A stretch of DNA of 64,000 nt from Micromonospora haikouensis (GTDB taxonomy: Bacteria > Actinomycetota > Actinomycetes > Mycobacteriales > Micromonosporaceae). Shown here one piece after another: positions 25,806 through 32,774 of the stretch (position 1 is the stretch's first letter; each line of letters opens with the position of its first letter). The notes under the pieces were generated by a model, which saw only the letters and a program-made list of their open reading frames with translations, did no database searches and was not told the origin of the DNA. The stretch covers positions 62,001 through 126,000 of the forward strand of contig NZ_FMCW01000008.1 in NCBI RefSeq assembly GCF_900091595.1. Direction: 5' to 3'. The position numbers and the translations under genes are program-made.

Positions 25806-25868
25806 CATGTCGGCGGCATTGCGCCATCCCAGGCCCCTGGACCCCGCCATGTCGCCGACATGGCGCAA
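25806..25868. repeat. Palindromic repeat family 2, copy 2
   Basis: Left arm ATGTCGGCGGCATTGCGCC, right arm CCGCCATGTCGCCGACATGG. More diverged in the centre than copies 3 and 4. Downstream of the DUF559 gene. Confidence 0.65.
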
Positions 25869-25869
25869 C

Positions 25870-25970
25870 GCCAGCGACGCCCGCAACACGAGCGAGGCCA
25901 GCGACGCCCGGAACCCCGGCGACGCCAGCGACGGCCGCAACACGAGCGACGCCAGCTACGCCCGCAGCCG
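25870..25970. repeat. 27-base tandem repeat
   Basis: Three full units (25870-25896, 25897-25923, 25924-25950) and a partial fourth, each close to GCCAGCGACGCCCGCAACAC followed by GAGCGAC. The 27-base period would encode nine-residue repeats on the plus strand, but no gene is supported. Confidence 0.85.
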
Positions 25971-25981
25971 GAAACGCGCGA

Positions 25982-26011
25982 GGGCCCGGGCGACCGTGGT
26001 CACCCGGGCCC
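25982..26011 (-). terminator. Hairpin terminator of the S8 protease gene
   Basis: Arms GGGCCCGGG and CCCGGGCCC with an inner GACC/GGTC stem, 22 bases beyond the protease stop on the minus strand. Confidence 0.65.
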
Positions 26012-26032
26012 AGCCGGAGAGGATCCGGGATG

Positions 26033-27706
26033 TCACATGCGGGTCGTCACCGCGGCGTACGCGTCGATGATGCCGTGACCGTAGAAGCCGTTGAACGTCG
26101 AGCTACCGGCGCAGAAGGCGTCGAACTCGGCCGGACGGCCCTCGTTGGTGTAGGTCTGCAGCCGGGGCTCCGGGCAGGCGCGCTCGGCGGCGGTGCGGTA
26201 GAGCTGCCGCTCCACCTTGTCCGGGTCCATGCCCAGACCGCCCTTGACCTTCTTGCCGTACTTGCTGACGATCAGCGCGGCGACGCCGCTGACGTGCGGC
26301 GACGCCATCGAGGTGCCCTGCAGGTAGGTGTAGTAGCCGCAGTCGCCGTTGGCCTTGCACTCCTTGAACACCGACTCCTCGAAGCCGGCGACGATGTTGC
26401 CGTTCTCGTCGACGGAGCCCTCCTCCTGGAGGACGTGCTTCGGGTACGCGGAGAGGATCATGTTGGAGTCGAGGCGGTAGGTGTCGGTGCCGTAGCCGTC
26501 CCGGAACCAGCCACCCGGCGCGGCGACGGCGATCTGCTCGGTGCCGTAGTTCGAGTAGTCGGCCTTCTTGCCGGACGGGCCGACCGCCGACACGCCGATC
26601 ACGTGCGGGCCCTCCACCGGGAAGTCCCAGCAGCTGGCGTTGTCGATCGGCCGCTCGTACGGGTCGGCGCCGTAGTCGGGGCTGGAGAAGTCGGTGCGCG
26701 GGGCGCCCAGGTCCTCGTGGTTGTTGCCGAGCGAGCCGACCAGGGTGACGCCCTTGCGGTGCGCGTAGTTGAGCGCCCGCGTCATGGCCTCGATGATCGC
26801 CCGCTGCTCGGCCTGCGACTCGGGCGAGTCGGCCGGGTTGGCCGTGCAGTTGTAGAGCCACGGGTCGACGTAGAACGACATGTTGACCACGTCGAGGCCG
26901 ACCTTGCCGGCGTGGACCAGGGCGTTGACGACCGGGTCGAGGAAGAAGTAGCCGGAGTCCTGGCCGCCCTTGAGTTCGACCAGGGTCACGTTCGGGGCGA
27001 CGCCGGAGAGGCCGAAGCCGTCGGCGGCGGCGCCGATGGTCCCGGCGACGTGGGTGCCGTGCCCGCCGTCGTCGGTGCCGACCGGGTCGAGGCAGCTCGC
27101 CACCTCGCACTCGCCGTCGACCTCGGGGATGTCGGGGGCGAAGTTGCGCGACAGTGACCAGCTGAAGTTCGCCGCCAGGTCGGGGTTGCTGGCGTCGAGG
27201 CCGGTGTCGAGGACGCCGACGGTGACCCGACGGTCGCCCGGCTCCACCTTGCGCGCCTTGTCGGCCCGGATCATGCCCAGGCCCCAGAGCTTGTCGTCCA
27301 GCGGGTCCAGCTTCGCGCCCCGCTTGGCGGGGGCACCCTTCGCCTTGGCCTTGGCCTGGGCGAGGAGGTTCTCCTGCTCGACCCGGTCGAGCTTCGGCTT
27401 GCGGCCGATGGCCTTCTTCTCGGCCGCGCCGAGCAGGGCGGTGTTCGCGGCGGCCCGGCTGGCGAAGTCGGCGCGGTCGCTGGTGACCTGGTACAGGCCG
27501 ACCTCGTCGGTGCGGGACACGACCGTGCCACCGGCGGCCTTGATCGCGGCGATCGCCGCGTCGGCGGAGACGCCGGACTCCGCCACGACGGTGAACTCCC
27601 GGGTCACGGTCGGCTCGGCATTCGCCGGGCCCACCACGCCGGTCACCGTGAGTGCCAACGCCGTTGCGGTTGCGACGGCACCGGCGGTGAAGCGCTTGCT
27701 CACCAC
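26033..27706 (-). CDS. Secreted S8 subtilisin-like serine protease
   Basis: Exported serine endopeptidase of about 557 residues. GTG 27706 is preferred because GAGAGG stands 7 bases upstream and the signal peptide (SKRFTAGAVATATALALTVTG, cleaved near ANA) follows. An inhibitor_I9-like propeptide extends to about 140. The catalytic triad is visible in order: Asp in VLDTGLD, His in GHGTHVAGT, Ser in GTSMASPHVSG. Cys residues in the catalytic domain (CEVASCLD, CWDFP, CKANGDC, CPEP, FCAG) suggest disulfides and extracellular stability. Monocistronic, with a hairpin at its 3' end. Confidence 0.94.
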   Translation of the reverse strand: MVSKRFTAGAVATATALALTVTGVVGPANAEPTVTREFTVVAESGVSADAAIAAIKAAGGTVVSRTDEVGLYQVTSDRADFASRAAANTALLGAAEKKAIGRKPKLDRVEQENLLAQAKAKAKGAPAKRGAKLDPLDDKLWGLGMIRADKARKVEPGDRRVTVGVLDTGLDASNPDLAANFSWSLSRNFAPDIPEVDGECEVASCLDPVGTDDGGHGTHVAGTIGAAADGFGLSGVAPNVTLVELKGGQDSGYFFLDPVVNALVHAGKVGLDVVNMSFYVDPWLYNCTANPADSPESQAEQRAIIEAMTRALNYAHRKGVTLVGSLGNNHEDLGAPRTDFSSPDYGADPYERPIDNASCWDFPVEGPHVIGVSAVGPSGKKADYSNYGTEQIAVAAPGGWFRDGYGTDTYRLDSNMILSAYPKHVLQEEGSVDENGNIVAGFEESVFKECKANGDCGYYTYLQGTSMASPHVSGVAALIVSKYGKKVKGGLGMDPDKVERQLYRTAAERACPEPRLQTYTNEGRPAEFDAFCAGSSTFNGFYGHGIIDAYAAVTTRM

Positions 27707-27872
27707 ATCAGATCCTCTCGTTGAGGGACGTGGCAGCCATCCCATACCACCGGGGAGCGTTCCGCTAGATGGGAGTCCGTATTACACGGCAATCAGGCTT
27801 TCGTCGGCCCGCTGTCATCCAACGCCGACGGACCGGCCGGCGAGGGCTTGCGGGCCCGCCCGACCGGGCGGC

Positions 27873-28571
27873 CTACGTGCCGCTCAGCTCGACCCGGGCG
27901 TACCGGTCGAGGACGTCCGGCAGGGCGGCCAGCGTGGACACCTCCGCGTCGGCGGGCACGCCCTCCGGGCGGGGCAGCCCACCGCGGTTGAGCCACACCG
28001 CCCGCATCCCGGCCCGCAGGGGCGCGACGACGTCGTGGCTCGGGGAGTCGCCGACGTACACGATCTGGCGCGGGGGCACCCCGGCGGCCTCGACCACGGC
28101 GGCGAAGAACTCGGGGGCGGGCTTCTTCGGCAGGCCGTTCTCGTGCGCGTACACCTCGAAGGTGAACTCGCCGGTGAGCCCGCAGCGTTCGGCGCGGCTG
28201 TTGCCGTTGGTGGCGTAGCCCAGGGTGTAGCGCGGGCGCAGGGCGGCGAGCGCGGGCAGCGCGTCGGGGAACGGCCGGGTGAGCGCGAAGCGCCGGGCGA
28301 AGAAGAGCGCCGCGAGGTCGTCGAGGTGCGCGTCGAGGCCGGCCCGGGCGAGCGACCGGGCCAGCGCGGCCCGCCGGATCTCGTTGACCGGCGCGGCGCT
28401 CAGCGCCCCGAAGACCGCACCCCAGTCCGACTCCAGGTCCGCGAGGGTGACCTCGGCCGCCGCCGGGGTCAGCCGCCGCATCTCCTCGAGTACGGCCGCC
28501 AGCCCGCCGGTGACCGCCGGGCGCAGGTCGAGCAGGGTCTCGTCGGCGTCGAACACGACGTGGGTCAGCAT
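27873..28571 (-). CDS. HAD-family hydrolase
   Basis: Haloacid-dehalogenase-fold phosphatase of 232 residues: motif I DADET (FDADETLLDL at 7-16), a helical cap, motif II-like GYATNGNS, Lys in GLPKKPAPEFF, and motif IV VYVGDSPSHDVVAP. The first motif is DADxT, like the pyrimidine-nucleotidase and phosphoglycolate-phosphatase-like branches, so a small phosphate ester is the likely substrate. Its neighbour, an EamA transporter gene, lies upstream on the same strand with a 133-base gap. Confidence 0.88.
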   Translation of the reverse strand: MLTHVVFDADETLLDLRPAVTGGLAAVLEEMRRLTPAAAEVTLADLESDWGAVFGALSAAPVNEIRRAALARSLARAGLDAHLDDLAALFFARRFALTRPFPDALPALAALRPRYTLGYATNGNSRAERCGLTGEFTFEVYAHENGLPKKPAPEFFAAVVEAAGVPPRQIVYVGDSPSHDVVAPLRAGMRAVWLNRGGLPRPEGVPADAEVSTLAALPDVLDRYARVELSGT

Positions 28572-28704
28572 GCCGGCAAGGGTGCCACCGAGCCGGGCCC
28601 CGGGCCACGTCGGCCCTGTTTCCCCGGGCTGGGCGTGCCGGTACGGGCCCGGCCGGCCCCGACCGGGTGCCGGCTGCCGGCCCGGACGGCGCGATGGCGG
28701 ATGG

Positions 28705-29658
28705 TCATGCCTCGGCCGCGAGGGCGGGCGACCGGCCGAGGGCCCGCGCCTCGCGCAGTTCGTCGACCCGGACCAGGGCGACCCCGGCGACGATCAGGGC
28801 GCCGCCGAGCAGCTGCACCACGGTCGGCAGCTCGCCCAGCACCAGCCAGGCGATGAGCACCGCGAACATGACCTCGGTCAGCCCGACGAACGACGACAGC
28901 CGGGCCCCGAGGATCCGGGCCGCCGCGATCCCGGTCAGGTACGCGACGACCGCCGCGACCAGCGACAGGCCGACGATGGGCACCAGCCAGCTCGTGCGCT
29001 GCCCCGCGAAGGTCACCTCGCCGAAGGTGGCCCGCAGCGGCAGCGCCCCGGCGAGGCCGAGCACGAGCAGGGCCGCCGCGCCGACGCCCATGCCCGCGCT
29101 GGCCATCGCCACCGACGGCAGGCCGTCGTCGAGTCGCCCGGCGATCACGAAGTAGCCGGCGAGGCCGACGGCCGCGCCCAGCCCCCAGAGCACGCCGGCC
29201 GGGTCGAGGCGACCGCCGCCGGTGACGTCCAGCACGGCGGGGAGGCCGGCGAGCGCGGCCACCGACCCGGCCACGGTGAGCCGGCGGGGGCGCTGCCCGT
29301 GGACCGCCCACATCCAGCCGACCACGAGGATGATGCCCAGGTATTCCAGCAGCAGCGCCACCCCGACCGGGAGGTAGCGGACGGCGTTGAAGAAGCACGC
29401 CTGCGCGAGGGCGACGGCGAGCAGCCCGAACGCGCCCACGGAGGCGTGGTTACGCCGCAGCACGTCCCACCGGCCGCGCAGGGCCAGCACCGCCGGCACC
29501 GCGAGGACGGCGGCGGCGCTGCCGACCCGGGCGATCACCACGGCCTCCGCGGACCACCCGGCCTCGATCAGCGACCGGGCGAAGGTGCCCGAGGTGGCGA
29601 AGGTGACGGCCGACAGCAGTGCCAGGCCGAGACCGACGCCGGTGGGTCGTTGACGCAT
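28705..29658 (-). CDS. EamA/DMT-family transporter
   Basis: Integral membrane exporter of the drug/metabolite transporter superfamily, 317 residues, with ten hydrophobic helices in two EamA repeats. The first repeat begins GLALLSAVTFATSGTFARSL and the second GAAVGLAGYFVIAGRL. ATG 29658 is selected for its GAGGAG ribosome site 6-7 bases upstream. Relatives export amino acids or other small metabolites. It is divergent from a CGNR regulator gene, whose candidate operator repeats lie in the shared 76-base gap. Confidence 0.9.
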   Translation of the reverse strand: MRQRPTGVGLGLALLSAVTFATSGTFARSLIEAGWSAEAVVIARVGSAAAVLAVPAVLALRGRWDVLRRNHASVGAFGLLAVALAQACFFNAVRYLPVGVALLLEYLGIILVVGWMWAVHGQRPRRLTVAGSVAALAGLPAVLDVTGGGRLDPAGVLWGLGAAVGLAGYFVIAGRLDDGLPSVAMASAGMGVGAAALLVLGLAGALPLRATFGEVTFAGQRTSWLVPIVGLSLVAAVVAYLTGIAAARILGARLSSFVGLTEVMFAVLIAWLVLGELPTVVQLLGGALIVAGVALVRVDELREARALGRSPALAAEA

Positions 29659-29679
29659 CGACTCTCCTCGGGACGTCAT

Positions 29680-29741
29680 GAGTCAAGTAGCTTTATGCTC
29701 GTGACGCTAGGTCGGTCGGCCGACAGGAGTCAAGTTGCTTT
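29680..29741. promoter_or_regulatory. Direct repeats between EamA and CGNR genes
   Basis: GAGTCAAGTAGCTTT at 29680-29694 and GAGTCAAGTTGCTTT at 29727-29741, start-to-start 47 bases. The second copy overlaps the TTG start of the CGNR gene. Their placement at both ends of the divergent gap suggests a shared operator for the CGNR protein. Confidence 0.6.
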
Positions 29742-30280
29742 TCGCCCATGACACCGAGCCCGCGCTGATCGCCGCCGCCGCGCTGGTCAACACCGGGGGC
29801 AGCCACGGCGAGGCGCTGCCCGACGTGGCGGCCCTGGACGCGTTCCTCGCCACGCACGGCTGGACCGGCCGGCACGAACGCACCGACGCGGAGCTGCGGG
29901 CCGTCCGGGACCTGCGCCCCCGGCTGCGCCGGATCTGGTACGCCGACACCGACGAGGTCGTCGCCACCGTCAATGCGCTGCTGCGCGACGCCGGGGCGCT
30001 GCCGCAGCTCATCCGCCACGACGACGAGCCGTATCACCTGCACGCCGTGCCGAGGGACGCGCCGCTGCCCACCCGGATGGCCGTCGAGGCCGCGATGGCC
30101 CTCGCCGACCTGGTGCGCGGCGACGAGCTGAGCCGGCTGCGCGTGTGCGACCATCCGGACTGCGACAACGTGCTGGTGGACCTGTCCAAGAACCGGTCCC
30201 GCCGATACTGCGACGCCGGGTGCGGCAACCGGGCGGCGGTCACCGCCTACCGGGCCCGCCGGGCCGCCGCCCGGTCCTGA
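29735..30280 (+). CDS. CGNR zinc-finger (ABATE-type) protein
   Basis: Protein of 181 residues. The N-terminal ABATE-like domain (to about 130) is followed by a CGNR zinc finger: CDHPDCDNVL with two Cys, RRYCDAGCGNRAAVTAYRAR with the next two and the eponymous CGNR. Such proteins are treated as stress-response or ligand-sensing DNA-binding regulators. The start is TTG 29735, supported by ACAGGAG six bases upstream and by the family N-terminus (LFAHDTEPAL). Likely regulator of the divergent EamA exporter, by arrangement only. Confidence 0.87.
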   Translation: MLFAHDTEPALIAAAALVNTGGSHGEALPDVAALDAFLATHGWTGRHERTDAELRAVRDLRPRLRRIWYADTDEVVATVNALLRDAGALPQLIRHDDEPYHLHAVPRDAPLPTRMAVEAAMALADLVRGDELSRLRVCDHPDCDNVLVDLSKNRSRRYCDAGCGNRAAVTAYRARRAAARS

Positions 30281-30315
30281 CCCGGGCGCTCGGCCCCGCC
30301 GCTGGGCTGAACATC

Positions 30316-30370
30316 ATGTCGGGCGGGTGGTGGTATCCCGGCCGCCGGATACCGCCCCCTGCCCGACATG
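30316..30370. repeat. Palindromic repeat family 2, copy 3
   Basis: Left arm ATGTCGGGCGGGTGG plus TGGTATCC, right arm GGATACCGCCCCCTGCCCGA plus CAT; 20 of 23 positions pair. It is flanked by CTGAACATC on the left and GACGTCGATCAACCGG on the right; the latter contains the stop codon of the GNAT gene. Confidence 0.8.
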
Positions 30371-30377
30371 ACGTCGA

Positions 30378-30986
30378 TCAACCGGCCTCGCGCGCCGTCC
30401 ACTCCGCGCGGAGCAGCTCGTACTCGACCTCGCCGTGCTCGGTGCCCTCGATCGGGTCGTCCCAGTCGAGGTGGAACGTGCGCACGTACCGCAGTCCGGC
30501 CTTCTCCATCACCCGCCGGGAGGGCGTGTTGACCGCCATCGTCTGCGCCCACACGCGGGCCAAACCGACGGTGGCGAACGCGTACCGGAGCAGGGCACGG
30601 GACCCCTCGGTGGCCAGGCCGCGCCCCCACGCCGCCCGCCGCAGCCGGTACCCCAACTCGGCCTGCATCCCCGGTTGCGCCGCCGCCGGGGCGTCCAGGG
30701 CGAACCAGCCCAGGAACGTCTCCGTCGCCCGGTCGACGGCGGCCCACCGGCCCAGGCCGGGACACCGGTCGTACCCGGCCAGGAGGCGGGGCAGCAGCTC
30801 GCCCCGGACCACGTCGGCCGGGGTCGGCCGGCCACCGGTCAGGTAGCGCATGACCTCCGGGTCCGAGTCCAGCTCCGTCAGGGCGTCGGCGTCGGCCTCC
30901 GTGAACCGGCGCAGCCGCAGCCGCCCCGTCTCCAGCAGGACCGCCCCGGACCCGTCGACCCCCGTCATCCCCGCCACCCCCGTCAT
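30378..30986 (-). CDS. GNAT-family N-acetyltransferase
   Basis: RimJ/RimL-like acetyltransferase of about 202 residues. It begins LLETGRLRLRRFTEADADAL, and has LGYRLRRAAWGRGLATEGSRALL (acetyl-CoA pyrophosphate loop RxxxxGxG/A) and NTPSRRVMEKAGLRYVRTF, the usual terminal block. These enzymes acetylate protein N-termini, antibiotics or small amines; the substrate is unknown. Starts are ambiguous: ATGs at 30986 and 30968 lie in a short repeat encoding MTGV-(A/D)G, and upstream frames run into palindrome copy 4. Copies 3 and 4 bracket this gene. Confidence 0.87.
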   Translation of the reverse strand: MTGVAGMTGVDGSGAVLLETGRLRLRRFTEADADALTELDSDPEVMRYLTGGRPTPADVVRGELLPRLLAGYDRCPGLGRWAAVDRATETFLGWFALDAPAAAQPGMQAELGYRLRRAAWGRGLATEGSRALLRYAFATVGLARVWAQTMAVNTPSRRVMEKAGLRYVRTFHLDWDDPIEGTEHGEVEYELLRAEWTAREAG

Positions 30987-31013
30987 CCCCTTCACGCTGA
31001 AGATCATGTCGGG

Positions 31014-31061
31014 CGGGTGGCGGTATCCCGACCCGCCCGATACCGCCATGTCGCCGACATG
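31014..31061. repeat. Palindromic repeat family 2, copy 4
   Basis: Left arm ATGTCGGGCGGGTGGCGGTA, right arm GATACCGCCATGTCGCCGAC plus AT. Flanks CTGAAGATC and GAAGTCGATCAACCGG match those of copy 3, so the repeat is longer than the hairpin itself. Confidence 0.8.
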
Positions 31062-31088
31062 AAGTCGATCAACCGGCCGGGCCGGCGG

Positions 31089-31475
31089 TCACGAGGCGCT
31101 GCCAGCCATCAGCCAGCGGGTGACGGGGACCCGGATCAGGACGTTCTCCCCGGCGGGCCCGGCCGGGGCGGTGACGTCCCAGTCGTACTTGCGGCGGAAC
31201 CCGTCGTCGACCCACTCGGGGAACGGCTGGCGCACGATCACGGCCGCACCCTCGGCGACGACCGGGAACTTGCCGTCAGGCAGCGCCAGCGACACCCGGG
31301 GGTCGACGACGATGTTGCGGACCTTGCGGTTCCGCTCCTGTGTCCAGATCCACCACTCGTCGCCTCGGAACAGGAACCAGACCGGCGTGACGTGCGGCGA
31401 ACCGCTCGGCCGCACCGTGCACAGCCAGACGATCCGCTCCTGGGCGAGGCGGTCCAGGACCTCCGGCCCGGGCAC
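31089..31475 (-). CDS. PPOX-class F420-dependent oxidoreductase-like protein
   Basis: Split-barrel flavin/F420-binding protein of 128 residues: LAQERIVWLCTVRPSGSPHV, then PVWFLFRGDEWWIWT, then RNRKVRNIVVDPRVSLAL, the order seen in the actinobacterial PPOX-type F420 family. Such enzymes reduce quinones, biliverdin or other conjugated substrates with reduced F420. GTG 31475 is chosen because the conserved domain begins there; it is 12 bases past the DUF397 stop, which implies an operon DUF5753-DUF397-PPOX. Confidence 0.85.
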   Translation of the reverse strand: MPGPEVLDRLAQERIVWLCTVRPSGSPHVTPVWFLFRGDEWWIWTQERNRKVRNIVVDPRVSLALPDGKFPVVAEGAAVIVRQPFPEWVDDGFRRKYDWDVTAPAGPAGENVLIRVPVTRWLMAGSAS

Positions 31476-31486
31476 CGCTTGGCCGG

Positions 31487-31669
31487 TCAGCGCGGGACCG
31501 CCGCGACGAAGGCCCGCCACGCGTGCGCGTCGACGGTCAGCACCGGCCCCGAACGGTCCTTGCTGTCCCGCACCCCGACCACCCCGGGAAGATCCGTCGC
31601 CACCTCCACACACTGGTCGTTCGACCCGCTGCGGCTGCTCTTCCGCCAGTGGGCACCCATCAACTCCAT
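31487..31669 (-). CDS. DUF397 protein
   Basis: Small protein of 60 residues, nearly all DUF397: WRKSSRSGSNDQCVEVA, then GVVGVRDSKDRSGPVLTV, then AWRAFV. Family members are found next to DUF5753 regulators in actinomycetes and are thought to act with them in differentiation or as TA-like pairs. ATG 31669 overlaps the end of the DUF5753 gene; a second ATG at 31660 overlaps that gene's stop as TGATG, so translation is probably coupled. Confidence 0.9.
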   Translation of the reverse strand: MELMGAHWRKSSRSGSNDQCVEVATDLPGVVGVRDSKDRSGPVLTVDAHAWRAFVAAVPR

Positions 31670-32463
31670 GACTCCGCCACTTCCCTCAACCGATCGATCG
31701 ACTCCTGCGGGGGCAACGCCGCGCCGAGGGTAGCCTCCCAGGTCCGCTGGAGACGACGCAGATCCTCGGGCTTGTCCAGTTCCTGCCCGCCGATCTGGCC
31801 ACCGAGGAACGCCAACTCGACGTCGTCGGACAGCGTCGCGAGGATGAACGGTCCATTCAGGCCCGGATACTCCTCGGCCGTGCAGGGCACCACGTGCACC
31901 CGCACCCCCGGATGCTCCGTGGCCAGCCGCGCAAGATGCGATGCCTGGTCACACATGATCTTGCGACTGCCGACGCGGCGCCGGAGCACGGACTCGTCGA
32001 CCACCGCGACGACACGGGGCTGGCGGTCTCCGTAGAGGACTGCCTGGCTCTCCATCCGATCGTCCAGCCGGCGCTGCACCTCCTCGGCATCGAGCAGGTC
32101 GTCTGCTTCGAAGACGGCGCGGGCGTATGCCTCGGTCTGGAAGAGGCCGGGCACGTGCAGCGGGTCGAACCAGCGCAGCGCGCGGGCCTGGCCCAGGATC
32201 ACCCGCCAACCGCGCAGCCAGACCTGGGCCTTGTCCAGGGTGACCAGCTCGGCGAGCATGCGGCCGAAGAGGCCGCCGGTGTCGAGCGCCTCGTCGAACA
32301 GCTCCAGGTATTTCGGCGCGGGTGGGCCCTCCACCCTCACGGTGATCCACTCCGATGCGCCGCCACCTGCGGAGATGCCCGGAACACCCCGGCTCCCGCA
32401 ACGGCCGGAGACGCTTCCGAAAGTAGCGACCCGATCACCAGACTGTGCAGGGCGGACGGCCAA
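31660..32463 (-). CDS. DUF5753 protein lacking the usual N-terminal HTH
   Basis: Up to 267 residues. The DUF5753 effector domain is clear: AQVWLRGWRVILGQARALRW, then HVPGLFQTEAYARAVF, then RRLDDRMESQAVL, then PGLNGPFILATLSDDVELA. In normal relatives an XRE-type HTH occupies the first 70 or so residues. Here residues before LELFDEALDTGGLFGRM have no HTH pattern, and the bases upstream do not encode one in other frames. Either the domain has been lost or this is an HTH-less variant. The true start may be later, for example the GTG encoding VRVEGPPAP. Confidence 0.8.
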   Translation of the reverse strand: MAVRPAQSGDRVATFGSVSGRCGSRGVPGISAGGGASEWITVRVEGPPAPKYLELFDEALDTGGLFGRMLAELVTLDKAQVWLRGWRVILGQARALRWFDPLHVPGLFQTEAYARAVFEADDLLDAEEVQRRLDDRMESQAVLYGDRQPRVVAVVDESVLRRRVGSRKIMCDQASHLARLATEHPGVRVHVVPCTAEEYPGLNGPFILATLSDDVELAFLGGQIGGQELDKPEDLRRLQRTWEATLGAALPPQESIDRLREVAESWS

Positions 32464-32579
32464 AGTGGCCTATCCCCCGGCCCCGTCGCCCGCCCGGGGA
32501 CCGCCCCGCTCCCCCGGCCGGGCGTCCCCGACCAGGGCGCGATGACGCAGATGACTCAGCTCCCTAGGGAGGCCGCTCC

Positions 32580-32774
32580 ATGTCCCGGCCCGCGCGCGAC
32601 CGACGAGTCGTACCCCCGCCGACCCCGCACGCGGCGCTTCGGCCGCTCTGGCTGTGCCGGGCCTGCGCCGCGCCCTGGCCCCAGCACAGGCACCGGCAAC
32701 CATCCCGACCGGTGAGCGTCAGGGGTGGGTCATCCGGAGCAGGTCGAGGGCCTCGTCGAGCTGCTCGGCGGTGA
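32580..32774 (+). CDS. Small CxxC protein, probably truncated
   Basis: Frame of 64 codons with a strong ribosome site (AGGGAGG, 7 bases before ATG). The N-terminal half, [20 protein letters not shown] then PWP, resembles small Micromonosporaceae proteins that sit divergent from DUF5753 regulators and continue PWPC-x-x-ARL. After PWP this frame turns into Gln/Arg/Pro-rich sequence and overlaps the 3' end of fumC by 56 bases, so it looks frameshifted or truncated. Family recall is from memory; function unknown. Confidence 0.4.
   Translation: MSRPARDRRVVPPPTPHAALRPLWLCRACAAPWPQHRHRQPSRPVSVRGGSSGAGRGPRRAARR

Larger units (their letters stand above)
25701..26032. other. Intergenic region with repeats, no gene assigned
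   Basis: Between the convergent DUF559 and S8 protease genes. It holds, in order, a GC-rich low-complexity stretch (repeated GGGGC near 25775), palindrome family 2 copy 2, a 27-base tandem repeat and the protease terminator. A 110-codon frame across it has repeat-derived sequence only and no convincing ribosome site. Confidence 0.6.

Noticed and set aside
25870..25970. Possible CRISPR array
   Set aside because: 27-base units are directly adjacent with no unique spacers, and no cas genes are nearby.
25738..26070. 110-codon frame across the 27-base repeats
   Set aside because: No ribosome site, composition set by repeats, and it overlaps the protease terminator and 3' end.
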